Shown here piece by piece: positions 7,770 through 13,443 of a stretch of 19,588 nt of DNA (its first letter is position 1; the number at the start of each line of letters is the position of its first letter). Below the pieces are notes generated by a model that had not been told where the DNA came from, did no database searches, and was given only the letters and a program-made list of their open reading frames with translations. The stretch covers positions 1-19,588 of the forward strand of contig JAPYSD010000013.1 of assembly GCA_029936705.1 (NCBI GenBank). The letters are read 5' to 3'. The translations under genes and the position numbers were made by a program. Source of the stretch: Croceicoccus sp. (GTDB lineage Bacteria; Pseudomonadota; Alphaproteobacteria; Sphingomonadales; Sphingomonadaceae).

Positions 7770-7904
7770 TCAGCGGACGCGCGCGATCACGATCTCGAGA
7801 GCGAAGCCGAACCAGGCAACGGCAAGGAAATAGCCTGTGGCATCCTCATCATCGCGCACGACCGTATGTGCGCCGCCAATCTCGAAACTCGGCAAGAACT
7901 TCAC
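7770..7904 (-). CDS. Conserved-looking 44-aa phage protein
   Basis: The frame begins at GTG 7904, overlapping the preceding gene's stop (GTGA), with a very strong GGAGGGAAG ribosome site just upstream; it ends 3 nt before the helicase ATG. The product starts KFLPSFEIGGAHTVV, then an acidic turn RDDEDATG, then YFLAVAWFGFALEIVIARVR. The last part resembles short phage proteins I have met in alphaproteobacterial prophages next to replication genes. The hydrophobic stretch is beta-like and too interrupted for a clear membrane helix. Function is unknown; position suggests a helper of replication. Confidence 0.75.
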   Translation of the reverse strand: MKFLPSFEIGGAHTVVRDDEDATGYFLAVAWFGFALEIVIARVR

Positions 7905-8497
7905 GCCACTTCCCTCCCCCTGAAATCATCCACCGCGACGCGGGGCAATCCGCCCCAGCGCAGCGCATTGGTCAGCGCCTCGGCGGCGCCTTCATTGTCG
8001 CAGGCGATCGCCACGCCGCTCCCCAGCCCGCGCAGCGCCGACAGCGCCGTGCGCGACCAGTCGAGCACGCAGATCCCCTCGCCGCCCGCCGCCATCCATT
8101 CGACCGGATTGCCGAACAGCCGCAGCCGATCTTCACCGCCAAGCTGCGCGGCATGGAAATGCTCGTAGCCCAGCAGCCAGCCCGCGCCGGTCCGCAGCGC
8201 CCAGCTATCCCGCTCGCTGCTGGACATGGCGACCAGGTCCACCAGCACGCCTTTCTCGCGCACCGCGACGATCAGCCGCGGCTCGCCATCCTCGACAGGC
8301 TCCCAGCGCCCGCCCTTCCCGATCGCGGTCCGGACCCGGCCCAGCGCGCCCGCGCCGGTCAGCTGCCCGACGATGCCGATCGGCACGCCCAGCGCCTCCA
8401 GCAGCCGCACCGCACCTAACGGCAACGCCGCCCTTGCGCGCTCCAGCTCCATCTCCAACGGATCGAGGCAGCCATGCTCGGGGCGCGGGTCAATCAT
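7901..8497 (-). CDS. Uncharacterised replication-module protein
   Basis: 198 aa. I do not recognise a named family. The middle and end read WLLGYEHFHAAQLGGEDRLRLFGNPVEWMAAGGEGICVLDWSRTALSALRGL then GVAIACDNEGAAEALTNAL, an alternating hydrophobic/Gly pattern that suggests a Rossmann- or Toprim-like alpha/beta fold and is similar to proteins found upstream of P4-type helicases in sphingomonad prophages (from memory, not a search). The N-terminus has a helical EMELERARAALPLGAVRLLEALGVP segment. Start ATG 8497 overlaps the upstream stop (ATGA); its stop overlaps the 44-aa gene. A role beside the helicase, possibly in priming, is inference. Confidence 0.8.
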   Translation of the reverse strand: MIDPRPEHGCLDPLEMELERARAALPLGAVRLLEALGVPIGIVGQLTGAGALGRVRTAIGKGGRWEPVEDGEPRLIVAVREKGVLVDLVAMSSSERDSWALRTGAGWLLGYEHFHAAQLGGEDRLRLFGNPVEWMAAGGEGICVLDWSRTALSALRGLGSGVAIACDNEGAAEALTNALRWGGLPRVAVDDFRGREVA

Positions 8498-8748
8498 CTG
8501 GACTGCCCCGCGCCCAGCTTGGCCTTGATCTCTGCCAGCTTGCGCCGCGCACGCGGCAGATCCTGCCGGGGCCCGTCGGTCGACAGGTCCATGACGATCT
8601 GGCTCAGCTGATTCAGCTCACGTCCCAGCGCATACAGCTGCGCGCGCGATTCCATCGGCTCTGGGCCAATCTCAGCCTGCAGGCCGACCGGCCGCGACTG
8701 CAACAAAGCCAGTTGACGCGCGGCATAGGACCGGGACCGGCGGGCCAT
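8494..8748 (-). CDS. Small coiled-coil-like phage protein
   Basis: 84 aa from ATG 8748, with GGAA about 10 nt upstream and its stop overlapping the next ATG (ATGA). The frame extends upstream to 8955, but that part covers two perfect hairpins, lacks good ribosome sites, and reads poorly, so I use the internal ATG. The product is basic at the N-terminus (MARRSRSYAARQLALLQ), then helical (SRAQLYALGRELNQLSQIVMDL) and ends RARRKLAEIKAKLGAG, which could form a short coiled coil. No family is recognised. Position in the replication operon is the only functional clue. Confidence 0.65.
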   Translation of the reverse strand: MARRSRSYAARQLALLQSRPVGLQAEIGPEPMESRAQLYALGRELNQLSQIVMDLSTDGPRQDLPRARRKLAEIKAKLGAGQSR

Positions 8749-8770
8749 CACGCGCTTTTCCGGTTCTGTC

Positions 8771-8806
8771 TGGTTCGCAAGGCGTCCGTAGAAACCCCGC
8801 GAACCA
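8771..8806. repeat. Perfect inverted repeat (hairpin), 8-bp stem
   Basis: TGGTTCGC (8771-8778) and GCGAACCA (8799-8806) are exact complements around a 20-nt loop. It is the second stem in the same gap, 14 nt from the first and 22 nt before the ATG at 8748. Two such stems in tandem make a leader-like structured element more likely than chance pairing. Confidence 0.55.
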
Positions 8807-8820
8807 TGGCTAAACGGTTT

Positions 8821-8846
8821 TGGCTCCTGCCCATATTTAGGAGCCA
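8821..8846. repeat. Perfect inverted repeat (hairpin), 8-bp stem
   Basis: TGGCTCCT (8821-8828) and AGGAGCCA (8839-8846) are exact complements around a 10-nt loop. It lies in the 169-nt gap between the methyltransferase stop and the next start. There is no T-run after it on the minus strand, so it is not a standard terminator. It may be an mRNA processing, attenuation or protein-binding element. Confidence 0.6.
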
Positions 8847-8917
8847 GACATTGATATCCCGACGCGCCGCCAAGAAACTCGCCGCCTTCGCCAGGCATGA
8901 AAACTGCACGGTCCCCA

Positions 8918-9553
8918 TCACGCCGCCTCCGCCACATAATCGGACGAGCGCTCAAGCCGAGAACGACACGGCGCGATCCAGCGCAGTTCGGTGCCGTAAT
9001 GCCCGGTCAGCCAGACCAGCCACGCATAGGCAGTCGCCGTCGACCCGCCCTGCGAAAGACGCCCCTTGTGCATCACGACGCGTTCGGAAAACTGCAGGAC
9101 GATCGTCGGAGGGTTGATGCTGAACAGGCGCTGGTGCCGACCGACGCCCTCGAGGAAGGCGCTGCGCACGATCACGGCGCATCCGACCTCGCTCGTCCGC
9201 CGCATCCGTTCGATGAAATCCTCGGCAAGCCGGAACGGCGGGTTCGTGATCGTGAAATCCACCGGATCGGGATCCGGACCGAACAGGTAATCGCGTTGGT
9301 CGAAGCCAAAGCCGTAGTCGTGGACGTCGCTCGCCTCGACACGCGCGAAATACTCGCGCAGCGGCGCGACCATGTGCCCGCGATTGGCGGCAGGCTCCCT
9401 GCACGACATCAGACCAAGGTCGATCGCTTCCGGCCCGTCCTGCAGATGCCTGCACAGCGCCCGCGTCGCCCAGGGCGGCGTCGGAAAATCGTCGAGCGAG
9501 TCGTGCGGCTCGCTGCGCTGCTGCATGACGGCGGAGGACCGGTTCTGGCTCAT
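8918..9553 (-). CDS. Phage DNA N6-adenine methyltransferase-like protein
   Basis: 211 aa. It would transfer methyl groups from SAM to adenine in DNA. In order: FPTPPWATRALCRHL (23-37), a segment common at the start of phage adenine methyltransferases; EPAANRGHM (53-61), a motif I variant for SAM binding; DFTITNPPF (99-107), the catalytic NPPF motif IV; then IVRSAFLEG and a C-terminal Trp-rich part (YAWLVWLTG). Target recognition cannot be read from the sequence. No restriction enzyme gene is adjacent, so it is probably a lone methylase used to mask phage DNA or tune its own regulation. ATG 9553 overlaps the upstream stop (ATGA). After it comes the hairpin-containing gap, the longest break in this early operon above the helicase. 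Confidence 0.85.
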   Translation of the reverse strand: MSQNRSSAVMQQRSEPHDSLDDFPTPPWATRALCRHLQDGPEAIDLGLMSCREPAANRGHMVAPLREYFARVEASDVHDYGFGFDQRDYLFGPDPDPVDFTITNPPFRLAEDFIERMRRTSEVGCAVIVRSAFLEGVGRHQRLFSINPPTIVLQFSERVVMHKGRLSQGGSTATAYAWLVWLTGHYGTELRWIAPCRSRLERSSDYVAEAA

Positions 9554-10059
9554 GCCGGACCGCCGTTCTCGTCGATGTAATGCCAGATCGCATCGACCGT
9601 TTCAGGTTTCGGCTGCGAGCCAAGCCGAAGGCGCACCACCAGATCCGCGTCGCCTCTGGATGCAATGCCGAAAGCGTATGGCGTGATGCCTTCGCGCTCG
9701 CAGAAAGCCACGATAAGATCATAGATAGGGTGTCGCTCCTCCACGATACCGCCACCCCGCAGGACGCTGGCGCGCTGTCCATCCGGAGGCGATATCCTCT
9801 CCCGCAGATCGGGCACCGCCGGTGGCTCGAACGGCAGGAAATGCGCGCAGCCCCTGAAGCCGGGAACATGACAGAAGGGGCACGGCCTGCGCGAGGTTGC
9901 CAAGACGGTCGGTGCAGGCCTGGACACAGCCGCCGAACGCCGCTCCCGCTCGCGATACGCCGCAGCCAGTCGCGCCGGCGAAATCCGCAGATCGCCCGGC
10001 ATTTCCGACGCCAGCTGGCGAATGACGTCACCCGGACGCGTGGTAGGAAGCGAGCCCAT
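9550..10059 (-). CDS. Putative Zn-binding, helix-turn-helix regulator
   Basis: 169 aa from ATG 10059, which shares one base with the upstream stop (TGATG); GTG 10062 is an alternative. GAGG lies about 8 nt upstream. Residues 60-73 read CPFCHVPGFRGCAH, a CxxC...CxH set that could bind zinc. The C-terminus (about 113-164) reads DLIVAFCEREGITPYAFGIASRGDADLVVRLRLGSQPKPETVDAIWHYI, which matches the shape of short helix-turn-helix domains (SP.AFG...GD..FV..LR.G..P...T) seen in sphingomonad phage regulators. It is probably DNA-binding; target unknown. Both assignments rest on pattern recognition. Confidence 0.7.
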   Translation of the reverse strand: MGSLPTTRPGDVIRQLASEMPGDLRISPARLAAAYRERERRSAAVSRPAPTVLATSRRPCPFCHVPGFRGCAHFLPFEPPAVPDLRERISPPDGQRASVLRGGGIVEERHPIYDLIVAFCEREGITPYAFGIASRGDADLVVRLRLGSQPKPETVDAIWHYIDENGGPA

Positions 10060-10268
10060 CACTCGTCCTCGTCCGGCAGATGCCAGCCCTGCGCGATGCC
10101 TTCCTCACAGATGCAGATGCGCCGGATCTCGATGCGCAGCGCATGCGCCTCGACCAGACCGGCCGGATCGTCGCCCGCCAGTTCCTGCAGCCGCGCACGA
10201 AACTGCGCGACCACGGCCAGGCATGCCTCACGCTCGGCCAGAACGGCCTGTCGGATGGCATCGCTCAT
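10059..10268 (-). CDS. Small helical phage protein, 69 aa
   Basis: ATG 10268 overlaps the upstream stop (ATGA). The protein is nearly all helix: IRQAVLAEREACLAVVAQFRARLQEL then AHALRIEIRRICICEEGIAQGWHLPDEDE, an arrangement found in short phage proteins that form helical hairpins. Two closely spaced Cys (CIC) lie near the end. No function can be assigned; it is tightly coupled to both neighbours in the early operon. Confidence 0.65.
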   Translation of the reverse strand: MSDAIRQAVLAEREACLAVVAQFRARLQELAGDDPAGLVEAHALRIEIRRICICEEGIAQGWHLPDEDE

Positions 10269-10630
10269 CGCTGGCCGCCCTCGTTCAGCAGGCTCACGAT
10301 CCGCTCGACTTCACCGTCGTGATCGGCCTGCGCCAGCGTACGGTGATTGCGCATCGGCCACGAACCGCGATGCGACCGCGCAGACCCCGCCTCCGCCGCA
10401 TCGGCATCGAACCGCTCGCCGACCGCGATCGCACGCAGCGCTGCATTAAGCTGGTCGCGCAGATCCTCGGCCTCGCAGCGGCGCAGCATCTGGACGGACC
10501 GGATCTCGTTCAGCGACATCGTCAGTATCGACACGCAGGGCCCATCGATCTGAACACCATGCGGCGCCTTCGGGCTGCCGACCGCCTCGAACGTGCGCAT
10601 CGGCGAATAATGGAACCTCGACTTGCTCAC
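10265..10630 (-). CDS. Uncharacterised early phage protein, 121 aa
   Basis: The start is GTG 10630, overlapping the upstream stop (GTGA) and preceded by a near-ideal AAGGAGG about 8 nt away; the frame continues to 10744, but that part overlaps the preceding gene and reads as a shadow. The product has a polar N-terminus (SKSRFHYSPMRTFEAVG), a central SILTMSLNEIRSVQMLRRCEAEDLRDQLNAALRAIAVGERFDADAAEAG helix pair, and a His/Arg-rich tail ending VERIVSLLNEGGQR. No family recognised. It belongs to the early operon by coupling alone. Confidence 0.7.
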   Translation of the reverse strand: MSKSRFHYSPMRTFEAVGSPKAPHGVQIDGPCVSILTMSLNEIRSVQMLRRCEAEDLRDQLNAALRAIAVGERFDADAAEAGSARSHRGSWPMRNHRTLAQADHDGEVERIVSLLNEGGQR

Positions 10631-11133
10631 AGCTTCGCCTCCTTCGTGGCTTTGCCGGCATGCGGGCCGGTCAGGATGGTGACGACGCGGCGGCCATAGG
10701 GGCTGTGATCCTCGACCGAGACGTGGCCGGACTGAACAAGGCACCGCATGCGATAGCTGGCCGCCAGTCTGCCGGAGAGATGGCAGAGCGCCGCCAGTTC
10801 CTCGTTGGTCGGACAGGGCGTGCCGCGGCGCGCGGCGCGAACCAGCGCCTCGAACACCATGGTCAGGCTGCTCTTGCGGATCCGCTTGCGCCGCACGGCC
10901 CCGCGGCTGATGCGCTGGCCGCGCGGCAAGGCACCGCGCCCGCGCTCGACGATGAAGGTAAAACCCCCGCCGTCGCGCTGGCGCAGCGGCAGCAGCGCGC
11001 CCGCCTCCACGAAAGGGCGCATCGCCTGCACCATCTCGCGCGGCGGGCTTTCGCCCCGGCCATAGCAGAACCGGTCGCCGGGAGACGCCGTCTCCACGAA
11101 TGTCTCGAAATCGCCCCCCAGGAACACACTCAC
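10627..11133 (-). CDS. Winged-helix DNA-binding phage protein
   Basis: 168 aa from GTG 11133 (GTGA overlap with the CP76-like gene); GTG 11127 is two codons in and has a better-spaced G-run, so either may be used. A much longer frame extends to 11634 but is an Arg-rich shadow of the upstream gene. After a basic middle (RGRGALPRGQRISRGAVRRKRIRK), residues about 100-160 read LTMVFEALVRAARRGTPCPTNEELAALCHLSGRLAASYRMRCLVQSGHVSVEDHSPYGRRVVTIL. This is a recognition helix followed by a beta wing, the winged-helix layout. It probably binds DNA as an early regulator or replication-initiation helper. No specific family is named. Confidence 0.75.
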   Translation of the reverse strand: MSVFLGGDFETFVETASPGDRFCYGRGESPPREMVQAMRPFVEAGALLPLRQRDGGGFTFIVERGRGALPRGQRISRGAVRRKRIRKSSLTMVFEALVRAARRGTPCPTNEELAALCHLSGRLAASYRMRCLVQSGHVSVEDHSPYGRRVVTILTGPHAGKATKEAKL

Positions 11134-11627
11134 CCCCCAGTTGCCACGGCTTTCAGATGGCTGCCCTCGCTCGCGACCACGGCACGCAGCCGCGCAATGG
11201 CTCGATAGGCTTCGTCGATCTGCTCGATGATCCGGTCGCGCTCGACCGCGTTGATCGTGCCGTCCCGCGTCGCGTCGCGAACCTCGCTGGCGATGTCGCC
11301 GAACTCGGCGCTCGCATCGATCAGCGCGCCGGTCAGCGCGTCGATGCCCTCGCCGCAGTCGGGCAGGCGAACGACGACATGTCCCAGCTCGGCCGCCAGC
11401 GCGGAGAGGATCGGCGGAACCTGCCCCTGCGCGATGCAGGCCTCGTCCAGCGCATGCGCACATTCGAGCGGCGGGAACGCCGGATGGTTGAGGTTGCCCC
11501 AGTCGCCGGCGACCGATCGGCCGCGCTCGGCAGTGGCAGCAGCTCCATCGACACCGCCGCACTTGTGGATGGCTTCCCGCACCTTGCGCTTGATGCGCGC
11601 CTGCGCGGGCGTGAGCGGCGCGCTCAT
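11130..11627 (-). CDS. CP76/CII-like phage regulatory protein
   Basis: 165 aa. ATG 11627 has GGGGTGG upstream and overlaps the Cro-like stop (ATGA). The N-terminal half reads KVREAIHKCGGVDGAAATAERGRSVAGDWGNLNHPAFPPLECAHALDEACIAQGQVPPILSALAAELGHVVVRLP. The order 'GG..gAA......S.....w......P...P......ld' is that of Phage_CP76 (regulatory protein CII-type) HTH domains. The C-terminal half is helical (ALIDASAEFGDIASEVRDATRDGTINAVERDRIIEQIDEAYRAIARLRAVV) and probably mediates oligomerisation. Its place immediately after cro corresponds to lambda cII. Whether it activates repressor or integrase synthesis is inference; no activator site was identified. Confidence 0.75.
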   Translation of the reverse strand: MSAPLTPAQARIKRKVREAIHKCGGVDGAAATAERGRSVAGDWGNLNHPAFPPLECAHALDEACIAQGQVPPILSALAAELGHVVVRLPDCGEGIDALTGALIDASAEFGDIASEVRDATRDGTINAVERDRIIEQIDEAYRAIARLRAVVASEGSHLKAVATGG

Positions 11628-11992
11628 CGGCCACCCCGCGTCAGGTAATCGCCGCCGGTCAGAGCGGTGGTCGCATAGCCGGACAGGTCACGCGCTTGTC
11701 CGGTTGCGACTTCCCCCGCTTCGACCGAGACTCCGTTGACATGAGCGAACTCGACCGCCTCCGCTGGAACCCGACCATCTGGCCAGTTGCCCGCATCCGC
11801 GAAGAACTGCGCGAACTTGGTCAGCGTCGTCAGCGTGGGACTCGTCTTCCCTCCATCGATGCGCGAAAAGAAGCCGGAATCGTTGACGACAAGCCGCGCA
11901 AGGTGCGAGCGAGACTTTCCGCAGGCCTCTGCCCACTGGTTAGCGGCGAGGAACAGGCGCTCCAATGGCGCGACAGGTGGTGCATCCATCAT
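11624..11992 (-). CDS. Cro-like HTH repressor
   Basis: 122 aa from ATG 11992. A helix-turn-helix occupies about residues 22-66 (ACGKSRSHLARLVVNDSGFFSRIDGGKTSPTLTTLTKFAQFF); the rest is a short, low-complexity tail. It is divergent from cI and separated by one palindromic operator, the position of cro. ATGs also occur at 12022 and 12019, but these lie inside the operator and upstream of the predicted transcription start, so I prefer 11992 or 11989. There is no Shine-Dalgarno before either; with the promoter below, the mRNA could begin just a few bases before the ATG, i.e. be nearly leaderless. It likely represses cI and its own promoter on lytic entry. The role is inferred from position and fold. 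Confidence 0.8.
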   Translation of the reverse strand: MMDAPPVAPLERLFLAANQWAEACGKSRSHLARLVVNDSGFFSRIDGGKTSPTLTTLTKFAQFFADAGNWPDGRVPAEAVEFAHVNGVSVEAGEVATGQARDLSGYATTALTGGDYLTRGGR

Positions 11993-12000
11993 GACGCTCT

Positions 12001-12029
12001 GAATGATGGATAATTCCATCATCTGTCAA
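12001..12029 (-). promoter_or_regulatory. Predicted leftward early promoter (cro operon)
   Basis: On the minus strand TTGACA (12029-12024) is a perfect -35 box. A 17-nt spacer leads to TCATTC (12006-12001), a poor -10 box, as is common in alphaproteobacteria. The spacer contains nearly the whole operator palindrome, so a bound repressor would block it. The predicted start point is about 11994-11996. Confidence 0.5.
12003..12022. promoter_or_regulatory. Operator O1, 20-bp palindrome between cro and cI
   Basis: ATGATGGA-TAAT-TCCATCAT: the 8-bp arms are exact complements around a TAAT centre. Two related sites stand before the rightward operon. A further half-site, TCCATCAT, lies at 11985-11992 over the preferred cro start. 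This is probably the main CI/Cro binding site at the divergent promoter region. Confidence 0.75.
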
Positions 12030-12060
12030 GCGGATATTTCAATCGTTCCCCTGCCGGTTG

Positions 12061-12076
12061 GGATATGGGAATATCC
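12061..12076. repeat. Inverted repeat GGATAT-GGGA-ATATCC ahead of cI
   Basis: The 6-bp arms are exact complements; the element ends 7 nt before the cI ATG and occupies the place of the ribosome site, for which no good candidate is visible. A further GGATAT lies at 12032-12037. It could be a second regulator site (for example for the CII-like protein) or an mRNA hairpin limiting repressor translation. Function is unproven. Confidence 0.45.
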
Positions 12077-12083
12077 AGCGGCA

Positions 12084-12845
12084 ATGAAACGGGAAGAAAC
12101 AATCCTTCAGGCGCGAATCCGCGAACGACTGAGCGCGACCGGCAAGTCGGCCCGGGCGCTCAGTCTCGAAATCGGTGCGAATGGCGGATATGTTCGTGAC
12201 CTGCTCGATCCGGATCGATCGCCCACGCCATCCGCGCCCAGGCTGCAGGCGATGGCCGCCGCGCTACACACGACAACTGAGTATCTGCTGGGATCGTCAG
12301 AGAACCCGGATCAAGTACTCAGCGAGGTCGCGCTTGCCGACAACCGTCTCGACTTCACCGCGCAGCCCGCCTCCCGCCAGCATCGGCCCAAAGATGGCAC
12401 CCCCGGCATTCCGCTCGTGGGAACCGGCGATTGCGCTGATCTCGAGGTTGTGGACGACGACGGTCACGACATATGGATCGAGCGGTCCAGCTTCGACGCC
12501 GATTACCAGGTACGGATGATCGACCGCCCGCCGGCGCTACGCGGCGCACGCCATGCCTATGCGATCTACTTCCAGGGCAGCAGCATGGAACCGCGCTTCT
12601 TCGCGGGCGAGATCGGCATCGTCGATCCCGATCGGCCCGCCGGGCCGGGTGACTTCGTGCTGGTCCAGCTGAACAATGGCGAGGAAGATCACGTCGTCAG
12701 TGTGCTGGTGAAGCGTCTGATCCGCCAGACCAGCGCCTATGTAGAACTGGAACAGTTCAACCCCGCCACCATCTTCAGGATCGACAAGAGCAAGGTCGCC
12801 CGCGTGCACAAGATTATGCCGCCAACGGATCTACTATTTCGCTAG
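12084..12845 (+). CDS. CI-like phage repressor, HTH plus S24/LexA-type domain
   Basis: 253 aa. It keeps the prophage silent by binding the operators. N-terminal HTH: residues about 5-70 (RIRERLSATGKSARALSLEIGANGGYVRDLL...PRLQAMAAALHTTTEYLLG). C-terminal S24 domain: AIYFQGSSMEPRFFAGEIGIVDPDRPAGPGDFVLVQL holds the serine S167, and VLVKRLI holds the lysine K210. Their 43-residue spacing equals that of lambda CI (S149/K192). The usual Ala-Gly or Cys-Gly cleavage pair is not evident in the linker (GTGDCADLEVVDDDGHDIW, 113-131), so self-cleavage may be lost or use another bond. The frame opens at 12003, but ATG 12084 begins the HTH and avoids the operator. Its TAG stop is shared with the convergent gene at a CTAG palindrome. 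Confidence 0.9.
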   Translation: MKREETILQARIRERLSATGKSARALSLEIGANGGYVRDLLDPDRSPTPSAPRLQAMAAALHTTTEYLLGSSENPDQVLSEVALADNRLDFTAQPASRQHRPKDGTPGIPLVGTGDCADLEVVDDDGHDIWIERSSFDADYQVRMIDRPPALRGARHAYAIYFQGSSMEPRFFAGEIGIVDPDRPAGPGDFVLVQLNNGEEDHVVSVLVKRLIRQTSAYVELEQFNPATIFRIDKSKVARVHKIMPPTDLLFR

Positions 12846-13354
12846 ACCGGCAAAGTGTCGCCACACGCTGAATAGACCAGATCGATCGCTTCCGCCGCGC
12901 CGGAAACATTGAATGTCATGTCCACTGTTCCGAAGTCATAGGTGGTCGCCCGGATTGCCACCTTTTCGGCATTCCGGAGACTGGTGACGAAGCTCGCCGG
13001 AGCAAGATTGAGCGCGTAGCTTTTGTCATATAGCCAAGAATCTTCTACCGGCGGCTCGGCATCAAACCGATAGATCAGCTTCCTAGATCTGGACCTGCCT
13101 TCGCCCAAGTAATCTCGCGAGATGACATTGACATAAACCGAGCCCGCTCCTGCTTCATCGCATTTCAGCACGAGTGAACTCTCGCCGTCTTCCGCCTTGA
13201 CGTAGGCGATGCCGCGCCGATCGTCCGTGATCGGATCGATTTTCGAGAGATCGATCCAATTTGCGTTTATGTGCTCCTCATCGGCGTCACCAGCAGCGTG
13301 CGCGCCAGTCGCCACGGCGATCATGCCGATGAACCCACAAATCAATGTCCGCAT
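12842..13354 (-). CDS. Secreted periplasmic VasI/TagO-like protein, probable moron
   Basis: 170 aa from ATG 13354, with AGGGGG about 7 nt upstream. Residues 1-20 form a signal peptide (MRTLICGFIGMIAVATGAHA, cleavage after AHA likely). The mature part has LVLKC (C65), YVNVISRDYLG, YRFDAEPPVEDSW, FVTSLRNAEKVAIRATTYDFGTVDMTFNVSGAAEAI and YSACG (C164). The order, with one Cys near the start and one near the end, matches the VasI/TagO-type fold that I know from T6SS-associated and other envelope proteins; the two Cys could form a disulfide. It is transcribed against the repressor, within the immunity region, and is not needed for known phage functions, so it is a candidate lysogenic-conversion or superinfection-exclusion gene. 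No clear promoter is seen; the operator at 13419-13438 lies upstream. Fold similarity is from memory. Confidence 0.75.
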   Translation of the reverse strand: MRTLICGFIGMIAVATGAHAAGDADEEHINANWIDLSKIDPITDDRRGIAYVKAEDGESSLVLKCDEAGAGSVYVNVISRDYLGEGRSRSRKLIYRFDAEPPVEDSWLYDKSYALNLAPASFVTSLRNAEKVAIRATTYDFGTVDMTFNVSGAAEAIDLVYSACGDTLPV

Positions 13355-13418
13355 CAATACCCCCTAACAGCATCCCCAATGTGCTTGATGTTGCCGCCAC
13401 CCGAGGCGAGAGGAAAGA

Positions 13419-13438
13419 GTGATGGCTATTTCCATCAT
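13419..13438. promoter_or_regulatory. Operator O2
   Basis: GTGATGGC-TATT-TCCATCAT: the right arm is identical to that of O1, and the whole site matches O1 at 17 of 20 bases. It lies between the moron (leftward) and the rightward operon, 8 bp from O3, so cooperative binding of repressor dimers is plausible. Confidence 0.7.
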
Positions 13439-13443
13439 TTCCC

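Noticed and set aside
8749..8955. Upstream extension of the 84-aa gene at 8494-8748
   Set aside because: It reads through two perfect hairpins, has no good start, and overlaps the methyltransferase end.
11134..11634. Upstream extension of the winged-helix gene to 335 codons
   Set aside because: The extra part is an Arg/Ala-rich shadow of the CP76-like gene in another frame; a GTGA junction gives the natural start.
12003..12083. Longer cI frame starting at ATG 12003
   Set aside because: It would begin inside the operator, adds a segment foreign to HTH repressors, and ATG 12084 opens exactly at the HTH domain.
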